Translations under genes and position numbers: made by a program
Part shown: piece by piece, positions 18,951-29,700 of the stretch
How the letters are laid out: every line of letters starts with the position of its first letter
Numbering within the stretch: position 1 is the first letter of the stretch
NCBI RefSeq assembly: GCF_900109575.1
Contig: NZ_FOAF01000001.1
Span: 2,203,662-2,267,661 of the forward strand
Direction: 5' to 3'
Length of the DNA stretch: 64,000 nucleotides
Source: Olivibacter domesticus
GTDB taxonomy: Bacteria > Bacteroidota > Bacteroidia > Sphingobacteriales > Sphingobacteriaceae
The notes under the pieces: generated by a model
Told to the model about the DNA's origin: nothing
Seen by the model: the letters and a program-made list of their open reading frames with translations, nothing else
Database searches by the model: none

Positions 18951-20546
18951 CTATGGTTTTGAAACACGATAATCAAAGTAATCAAAATAGGCCTTTGATG
19001 AGGTTTTTTGTCCGTTAGACGAAGCATAAAGCCCAATCATAACCCCTGTAAAACCACCGGCCACTTCAGTGCTAAGATACCTAGTATCCAAACTTTTTAA
19101 CTCTACAAACTTACCGGCCTTCGTATTGAAATAGCTAAAAGTATAATTCAAGGGTTTTCCTACTACTTGAAGGCGAACCTTCGGCTCATCGATCAGCTCT
19201 TCCGCGGCAAGGTAGGAAAGGGAGCCAACGACTACCCGAAGCTGAATAGCAAACCGTTTTCCTTTACGTTTAAGCAGCAGATCATAATGATGCGTATTGT
19301 TTTGTATAAGGGTTAAACCAGCCTCCTCTTCTTCCTTAGTAGACACTATTTCCAAACTAGTTTCTGCTGTAAAATCGTGTTCAGTTTGTCGTCGGCCAAT
19401 AAAACTGACTGCTGCAGGCTCATTGAGTGTAAAGGGCGAAGCACTCATCCGCAAAAATCCTTTTCGCTCGGTTAGTGAATAATTTGATGAGACAGGATTT
19501 CTGAGGTATTGCCATTCATAACCTAGTTTGGGCGTGTCAAAATCGGTTCGATTTGCTTGTTCTTCAAACGGCTGGAGCGGCAAAGTTGGCACTTGCATAT
19601 CGATGTTTATAATGCCGTTTCCATTAATCTGTGGCCATCCGTTTTTAGGCCAGTCTACCGGTGCAAGAAATGTCTCTCTACCCAATACGTGATAGTATGA
19701 ATAAGGTTGAGTAACCCTAAAGCCCAGAAAAACGGCCCACCATGAACTATCGGCTGCTTGAATAAGATCGGCATGCCCTACTCCTTGTATCTGATTACCT
19801 TGCCCCATTCGATTGCTATGCGATAGGATAGGATTTAACGGGCAGCTTTCGTAAGGACCAAAAAGATATTTACTGCGTCCTATCGTTGCACTATGAGCAT
19901 ACTCGGTTCCACCTTCGCCAAGCAACAGGTAATAATAATCATCTTTTTTGTAGACATGGGGTGCCTCAGGAAAACGGCCACCCGTACCACCCCAAACTAA
20001 GCGTTCAGGTGAAAGTGTTTTTCCGGTGTGGATATCGATTTCCGTAATCCGTATTCCCTCATTACCCTGTGTTACAAAATATGATTTACCATCATCATCC
20101 CAAAAGATATCCGGATCAATGCTTTTTATACCCACCCAGATCGGGTCACTCCAAGGGCCGGCGGGATTATCCGCTGTGCAATAAAAATTGCCACCACCTG
20201 ATACGTTGGTGCAGATCACATAAAATTTGCCATCATGATATCTTAACGATGGAGCGAAAAGCCCACCGGAAGAAAATGCCTTATGCAAGGGAAGCTGGGA
20301 TTCACGTGTTAAACAATGCCCTATTTGCTGCCAGTTAACTAAATCTTTACTGTGGTAAATGGGTAATCCGGGAAAATATTCGAACGATGAAGTAACTAAA
20401 TAGAAATCGTCATTCACCCGGCAAACACTTGGATCTGGATTAAAGCCACGTAATATTGGATTTTTATACCCTTGTTGGGCAATAAGCGCTTTGGGCAAAA
20501 CGAATAGAAGTGCACAGATAAAATAGAAACTGAACTTTTGAATCAT
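18951..20546 (-). CDS. GH43 beta-xylosidase, XynB-like
   Basis: After a signal peptide (1-23) the propeller shows all three catalytic residues: Asp38 in FNPDPSV, Asp144 in SIDPDIFW and Glu194 in FPEAPHVYK. A C-terminal beta-sandwich (about 330-531) carries the aromatic KGFLRM and FTGVMIGLYAS strands usual in two-domain beta-xylosidases. Length (531) is typical. It should release xylose from xylo-oligosaccharides, with arabinofuranosidase as the alternative. A promoter with TGTT direct repeats lies about 70-130 bp upstream. The GH42 gene follows 170 bp later on the same strand. Confidence 0.92.
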   Translation of the reverse strand: MIQKFSFYFICALLFVLPKALIAQQGYKNPILRGFNPDPSVCRVNDDFYLVTSSFEYFPGLPIYHSKDLVNWQQIGHCLTRESQLPLHKAFSSGGLFAPSLRYHDGKFYVICTNVSGGGNFYCTADNPAGPWSDPIWVGIKSIDPDIFWDDDGKSYFVTQGNEGIRITEIDIHTGKTLSPERLVWGGTGGRFPEAPHVYKKDDYYYLLLGEGGTEYAHSATIGRSKYLFGPYESCPLNPILSHSNRMGQGNQIQGVGHADLIQAADSSWWAVFLGFRVTQPYSYYHVLGRETFLAPVDWPKNGWPQINGNGIINIDMQVPTLPLQPFEEQANRTDFDTPKLGYEWQYLRNPVSSNYSLTERKGFLRMSASPFTLNEPAAVSFIGRRQTEHDFTAETSLEIVSTKEEEEAGLTLIQNNTHHYDLLLKRKGKRFAIQLRVVVGSLSYLAAEELIDEPKVRLQVVGKPLNYTFSYFNTKAGKFVELKSLDTRYLSTEVAGGFTGVMIGLYASSNGQKTSSKAYFDYFDYRVSKP

Positions 20547-20612
20547 AATGTATTGGTCTATTATTTAATTTGAAAATAAGTTAAGCGTTTAATCAGCGAT
20601 GTAGAATCCGCA

Positions 20613-20679
20613 CAAAGCTAGCGGATACCCGATGTAAACAAGGGCTGCTTTTGTTAATATTTTAGGGTTATTTTGTTAA
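20613..20679 (-). promoter_or_regulatory. Promoter and direct-repeat activator site of the GH43 gene
   Basis: A perfect -7 box TAGCTTTG (minus strand, 20613-20620) is preceded 18 bp upstream by CTTG (20639-20642), a weak -33. TTTTGTTAA follows at 20649-20657 and 20671-20679, 22 bp apart. The rest of the 515-bp spacer 20547-21061 shows a possible plus-strand -7 box TAGCTTTG (20819-20826) for the HTCS gene and no convincing gene. Confidence 0.55.
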
Positions 20680-21061
20680 CTCGCTGAATGGTGTTCGATA
20701 AGATGTATTGAATGTCGCTAATGAACACCCTGTATATCATATATAGATCACACCTCCCTATTCAACATTCTTACTTCTAATTTAAACAAATTTACCCGTC
20801 ATATAAATACTGTTTTATTAGCTTTGTTAATAGGAAGGGAAGAGCGGGAAATGCACCAAACAAGAAAAACGATCTTTCCTAACGCTAACGAACAAGACAA
20901 TAATCAATTATATAAGCTTTCGGCTCATACCATGCTAACGGTAAAACTTGAAAGCAGCCATACAATTCATAGACATTACCGGGACAGTCAGGAATCAACA
21001 GCTGCTTCTATGATAAGCTTTGATTTATAGCGAGGCTTTCGGTAAGTGCCAGTAAACCGAT

Positions 21062-24000
21062 ATGATGATGAAAATCAAAAATTTAATTCCACTGGTATGC
21101 CTGCTGATTATCCCTACTATAACCAAAGTAGCAGCACAATCGGGCAAATTGTTTACGCTTGAATCAGGACTATCCAGTAGTATGGTAACGGACATTCATC
21201 AAACCCGGAATGGTTTTGTATGGGTGGCTACAGAAGATGGACTAAACCGTTTCGATGGGTCTAAGAACACGCTGTATAGAGCCGACAAAAATATACCTGG
21301 TTCGGTGTTAAACGACATGATAGTGACATTAGGATCAGACGCAAAGGGCGTGATGTATGTAGGATACTTAAATGGGCTACAGTACTACCATGATGCCAAT
21401 GATTCTTTCTTTAATGTTCCACTTTGGACGGATGAGGGGAAGCTTTCAGAACCTCATGTAACATCTATTCTGCAGCGGAAAAATGGACAATTGCTGGTTG
21501 GTACCTCAGGTTACGGAATTTTTGAAATACATCACGGTGAAGACGGCCAACCCTATGGCCTTCGATTGGTAAATTTTGAACCCAGTAATTTCATTGTTCG
21601 TCTTTTTGAAAACAAAGCGCAAGAGCTCTGGATTGCAACGGAAAACGACGGTTTATTCAAATTTTCGAACCAGCAAAAACAATGTTATTTTTCCAACAAA
21701 AAAGGTCAAAAAAACGTGATCATGAGCATTTGTGAGGACAAATATGGCACGCTACTAGTAGGTAAATTAAATGGTGGCCTACATCGCTACGATGCATCGA
21801 CAGATATTTTTGATCAGGTCCCCTCCGCTGACATTTCGAACTCAACCGTTTTAGATCTTTATGTGGGGACCGATAACCGCATCTATGTAGGAACCGAGGG
21901 TTACGGTATGAAAATCTATCATCCAGAGACAAATGCCTTGATCGATCTGAATCCGGCACTCACGACATTCAATCTTTCTACCACCAAAACAAGCTCTATC
22001 TTAGAAGATCACGCTGGCAATCTTTGGGTAGGGATTTCTCAGAAAGGTGTATTTCTTTTACATAGACATAAAAACAGGTTCAGCTATATAGGAAATCATT
22101 CAAGCAAGCAGGACTTCATTGGAGATAATGCCGTCACATCGATATACGAAGATCGATCGGGATGGTTATGGGTTGGAACCGATCGGGATGGTTTGTACCA
22201 GTTAGATGGCAGCCATGCGAAGAGTATACGGTATAAAGCAACCAGCAAATGCCAACCGCCTGCGTCTATTATGGCGATATTTGAAGACACTGACGGTGAT
22301 TTCTGGCTAGGCGGAAGTAAGGAAGGGCTTATCAATTTAAATCGCCGAACCGGTATTTGTCGAAGGATACCTGGATTGACAGATAAAAATGGTGATCAGG
22401 TAGAGCTGATTCACAGCATTTGTGAAGATAAACGACACCGATTGTGGGTTGGAAGTATGGGGGCTGGACTGTTTTGCCTGGAGAAAAAGTCGGGTGCAAT
22501 AAAAAACTTTTGCTTCGTCAAATCTAAAGACACTCATGCAGGAAAAGGTTACCTGCCCAACAACTGGATCAATTGCTTACTTATCACACCATCAGACAAA
22601 TTATATATTGGAACTTACGACGGCTTAGCCTGCTTAGACCTCAACCATGAAAGCTTTATTTCCACTTTTGGCACCGACAAGCTCTTTGCCGGCAGTGTAG
22701 TCTATTCGCTGTTAGATGATCAAAAGGGCAATTTATGGGTAGGAACTTCAAAAGGTCTAATGCGTTTAGATATGGAAACAGGGAAAACACTCCACTATCA
22801 GATGGAGCATGGACTCCCCAGTAACACGGTTTATGCGATTGAAATAGATACGCAAGGTAATCTCTGGCTAAGCACTAACCGTGGCTTGGCCAAAATGGAC
22901 ATCCACGAAAACCGTTTCATCAATTTCTATTCCGACGATGGTCTTCAGGGCAATGAATTTACAAGAGGAGTCTCCTTGCTTTCTGAATCTGGAGAATTAT
23001 ATTTTGGCGGGATAAATGGTATATCGCACTTCAACCCTTTGGAAATTCAAGTGCGCCCAAAATCGCTATCTGTCAATATTGTAGATTTTTACGTCCATGA
23101 CAAACCGGTAAAAACAGGAATGAAATCAGGTAAATACCAAATAATTGACACCGTGATCACCAGTGCTAATGTATTCAATCTGGCTCATAACGACAACTCG
23201 TTCACTATTGAGTTTTCAACCATGGATTTTAACCAATCCGACCGTGTACAATTTGAATATCAGGTAAATGATAATGACTGGGTTACATTGAGAACGGGGT
23301 TGAATCGTGTTACTTTTGATCACTTGGAAACGGGTAATCATCGCTTACGCTATCGGGCAAAAGTTAATGAAACCTACTCGCGCACACGGCACGCCCAGAT
23401 TATAATAAATCCGGTATGGTTTCTATCTTTTCCTGCTAAAATACTGTATGCACTTTTTATAATTCTTAGTGCCATGTGGATTTTAAAGACCTTACAAAAT
23501 CGACAACTATATAAAAAACAAATGCTTGCCCATCGACATGCTGAAGAAATTAACGAAGCAAAACTTCAGTTTTTTATACACATTGCTCATGAGATCAGAA
23601 CCCCTTTAACCTTAGTTATAAATCCGCTAAAAAAACTGCTAGGTCGAACAGAAATGGGCGATCAAGATGGCCTCTATCGGCTTATTGATCGCAATATCCA
23701 ACGAATGTTAGACCTTGTTAACCAATTGATGGATATCCGCAAGATTGAAAACGGTCAAATGAATTTACACGTCGATCGAGTGGAAATGGTTAGTTTTGCT
23801 AAAACGGTATCTTCCTTATTCAGTGAAGAATTTGCTATAAGAGGAATAAAGTTCTGCATATCCCATCAACCGGATACGATATATGCGCAAATTGATATAC
23901 GCAATTTTGATAAAGTACTGATCAACCTGCTATCTAATGCGTGTAAGTTTACACCAGATGATGGCGAAATCCGCATGGCAATGATAAAAAAACACAGCAC

Positions 24001-25120
24001 TGTGCCAAATAGACCGCCAGTGCTTCGCATTGAGATCGCTGATTCTGGCCAGCTATTAAGCGATGACGAGTTTGAACGTATCTTCAATTGCTTCTATCAA
24101 GCGGAAAATTCAAAAACCTATCAAGGCTATAGCACCGGCGTTGGATTGCACTTAACCCGTCAACTAGTAGAAATGCATAACGGTAGCATCCGTGTGGAAA
24201 ATGTACGGGATTGGGGTTATGCCTTTATTATTGAAATCCCACTCGACTCCGATCAGGAAAGTGCAGTACATATTAATGAACATGCCTTTGGTAGTCGCCC
24301 ACAACCACTTGTGCTAACTTCACCCTTCGGAAAAAGAAGAAGGATCCAGAGAAGCACTAAGCGAATCCTTGTTGTCGACGACGACATCGATATCCGTGAA
24401 TACTTGAGAAAAGAGCTTTCTCCCACCTATTTGGTTAACACCTTTGCAAATGGCGAAGATGCTTATAAAAGTATGCTGAGTGCAGTTCCAGATTTGGTAA
24501 TTAGCGACGTTATGATGCCTATTATGGATGGAATGATACTTTGTAAGAAAATACGTGAAAGCCCACTGGTTCATCATATACCCATTGTATTGTTAACTGC
24601 CAAAAGTGAAGACAACCATCAATTACAAGGTTTAGGCCTTGGAGCAGACCTCTATATCATTAAGCCATTTAATATGGAGGTTCTAGCTGAAAACATTAAG
24701 ACTTTACTGAGAAATCGTGAGATTGTACGTATTGATGAGCGCGAAGCACAATTGCAGGAAGCCTACATTTCGAAAGTCAATCTGAAAAGTTCAGATGAGA
24801 AGTTATTGGAAAAAGTACACAAACTGATTGAAAAGCATATTGGTGATCCTTCTTTAAGTGTAGAAATGATTGCTTCCGAAATTGGCATTAGCCGTGTACA
24901 CTTACATCGAAAATTAAAGGAACTTACGCATTTAACAACCAAAGACCTCATAAAGAACATCCGGCTGAAACAAGCAGCAGATCTACTAATTTCTAAAAAA
25001 CTAACGGTATCAGAAGTGGCTTATGCCGTTGGGTATAATGACGTTAATAGCTTCTCAGTAGCGTTTAAGACGCTTTATGGTGTAGTACCAAAAGAATTCG
25101 CCACACAGAAAAATGCGTAA
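21062..25120 (+). CDS. Hybrid two-component system regulator (HTCS)
   Basis: All domains of an HTCS are in one 1352-residue chain: signal peptide (1-26), two periplasmic Reg_prop beta-propellers (about 30-680, with repeated LWVG motifs) and a Y_Y_Y domain (about 700-780). A membrane helix (about 786-808) leads to a histidine kinase with His843 in IAHEIRTPLTLV and the N-box NLLSNACKFTPDDG. A receiver domain follows with Asp1149 in VISDVMMPIMDG, then an AraC-type DNA-binding domain (about 1255-1350). HTCS proteins sense oligosaccharides in the periplasm and activate polysaccharide-utilisation genes. It lies between the two glycan regions, and a strong terminator follows it. Which promoters it controls is inferred from shared direct repeats. 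Confidence 0.96.
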   Translation: MMMKIKNLIPLVCLLIIPTITKVAAQSGKLFTLESGLSSSMVTDIHQTRNGFVWVATEDGLNRFDGSKNTLYRADKNIPGSVLNDMIVTLGSDAKGVMYVGYLNGLQYYHDANDSFFNVPLWTDEGKLSEPHVTSILQRKNGQLLVGTSGYGIFEIHHGEDGQPYGLRLVNFEPSNFIVRLFENKAQELWIATENDGLFKFSNQQKQCYFSNKKGQKNVIMSICEDKYGTLLVGKLNGGLHRYDASTDIFDQVPSADISNSTVLDLYVGTDNRIYVGTEGYGMKIYHPETNALIDLNPALTTFNLSTTKTSSILEDHAGNLWVGISQKGVFLLHRHKNRFSYIGNHSSKQDFIGDNAVTSIYEDRSGWLWVGTDRDGLYQLDGSHAKSIRYKATSKCQPPASIMAIFEDTDGDFWLGGSKEGLINLNRRTGICRRIPGLTDKNGDQVELIHSICEDKRHRLWVGSMGAGLFCLEKKSGAIKNFCFVKSKDTHAGKGYLPNNWINCLLITPSDKLYIGTYDGLACLDLNHESFISTFGTDKLFAGSVVYSLLDDQKGNLWVGTSKGLMRLDMETGKTLHYQMEHGLPSNTVYAIEIDTQGNLWLSTNRGLAKMDIHENRFINFYSDDGLQGNEFTRGVSLLSESGELYFGGINGISHFNPLEIQVRPKSLSVNIVDFYVHDKPVKTGMKSGKYQIIDTVITSANVFNLAHNDNSFTIEFSTMDFNQSDRVQFEYQVNDNDWVTLRTGLNRVTFDHLETGNHRLRYRAKVNETYSRTRHAQIIINPVWFLSFPAKILYALFIILSAMWILKTLQNRQLYKKQMLAHRHAEEINEAKLQFFIHIAHEIRTPLTLVINPLKKLLGRTEMGDQDGLYRLIDRNIQRMLDLVNQLMDIRKIENGQMNLHVDRVEMVSFAKTVSSLFSEEFAIRGIKFCISHQPDTIYAQIDIRNFDKVLINLLSNACKFTPDDGEIRMAMIKKHSTVPNRPPVLRIEIADSGQLLSDDEFERIFNCFYQAENSKTYQGYSTGVGLHLTRQLVEMHNGSIRVENVRDWGYAFIIEIPLDSDQESAVHINEHAFGSRPQPLVLTSPFGKRRRIQRSTKRILVVDDDIDIREYLRKELSPTYLVNTFANGEDAYKSMLSAVPDLVISDVMMPIMDGMILCKKIRESPLVHHIPIVLLTAKSEDNHQLQGLGLGADLYIIKPFNMEVLAENIKTLLRNREIVRIDEREAQLQEAYISKVNLKSSDEKLLEKVHKLIEKHIGDPSLSVEMIASEIGISRVHLHRKLKELTHLTTKDLIKNIRLKQAADLLISKKLTVSEVAYAVGYNDVNSFSVAFKTLYGVVPKEFATQKNA

Positions 25121-25168
25121 TATACATCATCGGGCCTTGCACAGTTTGTGCAGGCCCGATGATGTATA
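25121..25168. terminator. Bidirectional terminator between HTCS and susD2
   Basis: A stem of about 22 bp, TATACATCATCGGGCC + TGCACA, pairs with TGTGCA + GGCCCGATGATGTATA around a 3-nt loop, with one bulged T. AT-rich flanks on both sides and the convergent arrangement support termination in both directions. Confidence 0.85.
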
Positions 25169-25170
25169 TA

Positions 25171-26712
25171 TTATTCTATATCCCAGAATACGCGAACCGA
25201 TAAATTGTCGCCTCCCATTGCAGCAACAACGGCCTGATAGTTATTCGGGTTCTCTGACATTTCATCATTCGGATAGGCCATCCGCCTTACAAAGCCACCA
25301 TTGAGATTATTGTTGTATCGATTAGGGGTCAATGCAGGAAAGCCGCTTCTTCTGAAATTAGCGAAGGATTCCGTTCCATTGCCAATGTTGGATACCCAAT
25401 ATTGGGTATTGATTAGCTCCAATGCATTGTTTGTATTGAATGCAACCAGAGGATCCCTCACATAGCTTTCTTTTTCTTCCTCACTGATTGCACGATCAGG
25501 CGTGTTCGGGTACAGTGACCACTGATCCATGCTGGCGCGTATTCCCTCCTCATAATAGGCTTGGGGTGAACCACTGATCCAGTTACGATAGGCCGCTTCG
25601 GCCATCAAAAGTTTTGTTTGTGAGTGTGTGATATAAAAAAGAGGCGCAAATGGATTTCCGATAATGGCATAATTGAGCTGTGAATAATTAAAGCCTGTAC
25701 CTGCTCGACCACGGAAGTTAGGATGTTGAGCCACATTGTTTTGATCGTAGCCAACAGGAAACCCAAATTGGTTGGTAAGTGTTACATCGGGCACCGAACT
25801 CAGTACGGCATTCGGATCCGCATACTTGCCAGCGATGTATTTTGCGCGCGGGTCATTGGTAGATTTCAATTGATTGACGAAGGGTTCTGCCAAGTAATAA
25901 TAGTAAGCATTAACCACGGCACCATCGTTAAGTGTGCTGTTGTAGGCGTTTGTAAAGATCATATAAGCATCATCGTCATTTGATTCCATCACACCCCCAT
26001 CCACGGCCTCTTGAACAATTGCACGGGCTTTCTCGGGATCAACTTTTGAATAGCGCATACCTAATCTCAACAACAAAGAGTTTCCTAACCGCTTCCATTT
26101 AACCACTTGTGCCGCCGCTGAACCTGTTGCTCCATAGAAAAAGTCTTCGGTAACATAATCAGCTGCGGGGTTCATATTGGCAACAGCAGATTTCAATTCG
26201 TTATATAGATCTTCATAGATCACCCTGTCGTCGTCATAAACCGGATAAAAAATAATCTGCTGATATGCTTTCCCAGCCTCGCTATAAGGCACATCCCCAT
26301 AGGTATCTACCAGGGTCATAAATACGTAAGCTTTCCATATCCGCATCATGCTCATCAGGTTGACTCGCTCCGGCGTTTCTTGCGCCATTTGGATTGCTTC
26401 AACCAGTAACTTAACAGCATTCTCATAACAGCTATTCCACTTTGGGATGTTGAAATTATTATTGTCTTCATTAAAGTTGAAACCGGCTGTAGCACCCAGG
26501 TTATATGCATTCACAAATTGTTGAACGATCGTTTGTTCCCCTTCCCAAGCGCCAACATGGGTTAACCTCTCCGCATTAGAAAATAAAAGCGCTGGATCAA
26601 TATTGGTAACGCCATATTCATTAGTATTGATTGTTTCAAAATTCTTATCACAACTGCTTAATGAGAAACAGATAGATCCTAAAAGGGCTAAAAAATATTT
26701 TATCTTTTTCAT
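25171..26712 (-). CDS. SusD-like outer-membrane lipoprotein (SusD_2/PF12771 type)
   Basis: The lipobox LSSC places the lipidated Cys at 21. The mature start CDKNFETINTNEYGVTNIDP and the segments MMRIWKAYVFMTLVDTYGDVPYS-like and KWKRLGNSLLLRLGMRYS are typical of the SusD-like PF12771 group rather than of classical SusD. At 513 residues the length fits. It should work with the SusC protein encoded 5 bp upstream to bind a ligand at the cell surface. Its different subfamily and its place next to the sugar-acid operon suggest a ligand other than that of the first SusC/SusD pair. Confidence 0.92.
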   Translation of the reverse strand: MKKIKYFLALLGSICFSLSSCDKNFETINTNEYGVTNIDPALLFSNAERLTHVGAWEGEQTIVQQFVNAYNLGATAGFNFNEDNNNFNIPKWNSCYENAVKLLVEAIQMAQETPERVNLMSMMRIWKAYVFMTLVDTYGDVPYSEAGKAYQQIIFYPVYDDDRVIYEDLYNELKSAVANMNPAADYVTEDFFYGATGSAAAQVVKWKRLGNSLLLRLGMRYSKVDPEKARAIVQEAVDGGVMESNDDDAYMIFTNAYNSTLNDGAVVNAYYYYLAEPFVNQLKSTNDPRAKYIAGKYADPNAVLSSVPDVTLTNQFGFPVGYDQNNVAQHPNFRGRAGTGFNYSQLNYAIIGNPFAPLFYITHSQTKLLMAEAAYRNWISGSPQAYYEEGIRASMDQWSLYPNTPDRAISEEEKESYVRDPLVAFNTNNALELINTQYWVSNIGNGTESFANFRRSGFPALTPNRYNNNLNGGFVRRMAYPNDEMSENPNNYQAVVAAMGGDNLSVRVFWDIE

Positions 26713-26717
26713 GATCG

Positions 26718-29700
26718 TTAGAATATTATGTTTAAGTTGAAAGCGTAGTTACGTGTGGTAGGCACAGTTGCTTGCTCATATCCTATTCTATTGTCGCCCG
26801 AAGAGGCGAATGCTTCGGGATCGTAATCTGGCAAATCTTTATATAAGATCGCAACATTCCTGCATGAGGCTGTCAAGGTCAGTCCTTTGATAAAACCAAA
26901 TTTGTTTTTCACGTAATCACTCAGGTTATACGTTAACGCAATGTTTCTTAATTTAATGAAGTCTGATTTGAAAATGAAGGGATCTGCTATCTGTAGGTTG
27001 CGATAATCCGTATAAAAGTCTTGCGGATTAACGGCTATTGTATTGGTCTCGCCATTCTGATATACACCATCAAACACCACTCCATTTTCACCCTCGCGAC
27101 GACCAACCAAAGATGCTTTGGTATGTCCTTGCCGCAAACCGTTTAAGGCGCTTGAAGACAATACTTTTCCACCAGCTTTGAAATCAATATGCATGGAAAG
27201 ACTCAGGTTCTTATAGATAAAGGTGTTGGTCCAGCCCCCCACCCATTTCGGAAGGGCGCTACCAAAATTCACAACAGGTCCCTGAAGCAGACGTCCGTTA
27301 TCATTTAAAAGTATTTCCCCATTTTCATTTCTCAGATAGGTGTTAGCAGACAACTGATTCAGGGGTAATCCGACCTCATACACCAACGACCCAATGAATT
27401 CGTTCCCTTCAAAACGTTGAGCAACAAACCGTTCGGTACCAGGAGCGATAGACAACACCTTAGTCGTGTTTAATGATGCATTGAAAGCACTTGTCCACCT
27501 AAAATTATCTCTTTTCATAGGTATTACTTCCAGCATAAACTCCATACCCCGATTTTGCAGCGAACCGACATTTTGCTGCGTATCTGTGTACCCTGATGCA
27601 TTTGAAATCTGCACTGGCAATATCTGATCGGTTGTAACTTTTTCATAGGCCGCGATATCAAGGTTTACCCTACTATCAAAGAACCGTAGCTCTACACCAA
27701 GTTCCCGCTCTTCTACACTAAAAGGCTTCAATAAGGCATTTGGAGAACGCGTACCTAATATGGTACCCAATGTCCTTCCGTGTAACTGATTCGGTAGGAT
27801 GTCATAAAAAAGATGGTTGGAAAAGGGAGGAATTCCGTTTGCACTACCCACCTGTGCCCAGGAGCCTCGCAGCTTACCATAAGAAAGCCATGACTGATCT
27901 TTCATTAATTCCGAAAAAATGAAGCTACCCGATACCGATGGATAAAACTCGCTATTAGCGTCTGGGTTCAACACAGAAAACCAATCCTTCCGGCCCGTCA
28001 AATTAACATAAAGCATCCCTTTATATCCAACTTCGGCAAATGCATAAAGTGAATTGGTCTGATCCCTAAAGATGGTATAATTGTTAATCGTTTTATTGAT
28101 GCCATTTTGGATAGAATAAAGGTCTCTAACCGTAAAATCCTCCACTTCGTCAATAAAGGTTCCGACATCCCGTTTAAAAATATTCCCACCCACGCTTAAA
28201 TCGACCGAAAAGTCGCCGAATTCCTTATTGGCACCAATGAGGAAATCTGTGTTAATTTCTGTACCCTTTGCCTGTTCAATATGATACATCCCATTAAAGC
28301 CCGGGCCCTGTCCGTTATTGTTAAATGCTGTAGAAGTTCCTCTCCCGGTGGGTGTATTAAATTCGAGCTTAGAAACGGAGTAATCGTAATTATATCTTCC
28401 CTGCACATACAACCAATCGGTCATGTCGTACCGCAAGGTTGCCGTTCCGAGAAAACGGTCCCGATCGTTTAGGATAAACTCCCGGCCTTTGGCAAAATAG
28501 GGATTCAACAAGGTACCTTGAAATCCGGATGTTTGTCGCTCGGTTCCATTTTCTGCAACCGCACTTTCCCGAAAGGCCGCAAGCGGTATGGAGGTTGACA
28601 TTCTAGTAAGAAAGTTGGGTGCTCCCGGTCCCTGAGCTCCTACCTGCGGTGGATTCTCATTATTCTCTTTTGTATAATTTACGTTGAAGGAAAAATGCAA
28701 CCTCTTGGTTAAATCCTGATTTAGACCTAAATTAAAAATACGTTTCGTATACCGATTATCTGGTGCAGGGGTAATCCCCTTTGCATCCGCATTGGAAAAA
28801 GATGCTCTGAAATTGCCCTTATCACTTCCGCCCGATAAGGCAACGGTATTAGTAAACACCGCACCATCTCTGTAGAACTCCTTAATACGGTTCGGGTTTG
28901 AGCTGTATGGACGCATAATTCCATCAAAATTGATAATCGGCTCGCCATCCATCCTACTCCCCCAGCCCAACATACCTGTTGAAATGGCGCTGCCAACATC
29001 TGTGGGCCGCTGTCCGCCCTGCCCTTGACCGAACTCCTGTTGGAAATCGGTAAAATCCAACACACTATTAACCGTAAAATTTGACGTATATTCGATACCT
29101 ATACCTTGATCACGTTGACCATTTTTAGTGGTAATGATAATGGCTCCATTAGCAGCACGCGAACCGTAAATGGCCGCAGCAGTGGCCCCCTTCAACACCG
29201 TCATACTTTCAATGTCGTCCGGATTAATCTGCTGCATATTATCGCCAAGGTCATAGGCAGGTTCCCACCCATTCGAACTGCGAGCTCCCTGATCCATTGG
29301 TAGCCCATTGATGACAATGAGCGGAGAGTTTGCTGCTCCGGCAAATGCCGATTGACCTCTTAAGCGTATTTTAGTACTTGATCCGGCTCCTGCAGCAGGC
29401 GGAGATATATCCAACCCAGCAACCTTACCTTCCAAAGATTCCATCACATTGACGGTTCTATTCTGTAATAAATCCTGCCGCTTCACGGTTTCTGCCGAAT
29501 AACCTAGTTTTTTCGACTCTTTCTTAATACCAAGTGCAGTAACAACAACCTCGTCCATGCTCCTTGATTCGGGACTCAGTTGTACGTTGAGCACCGCTTG
29601 ATTTTGAAGCGTTATTTCCCGCGTCTGATGGCCGATCAATGAAAAAGCTAAAACAGCACCACTGGGTGCATTGATGCTGAAATTACCGTTTGCATTGGTG

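Noticed and set aside
20881-20947. GCTAACG half-sites resembling the LacI-type operator at 10419
   Set aside because: Only one arm matches; the second arm is not palindromic, so a real operator is not supported.
20824-21030. 68-codon plus-strand open frame before the HTCS gene
   Set aside because: It starts with TTG, has no recognisable domain or ribosome site, and lies in a regulatory spacer. An ATG at 20851 would shorten it further.
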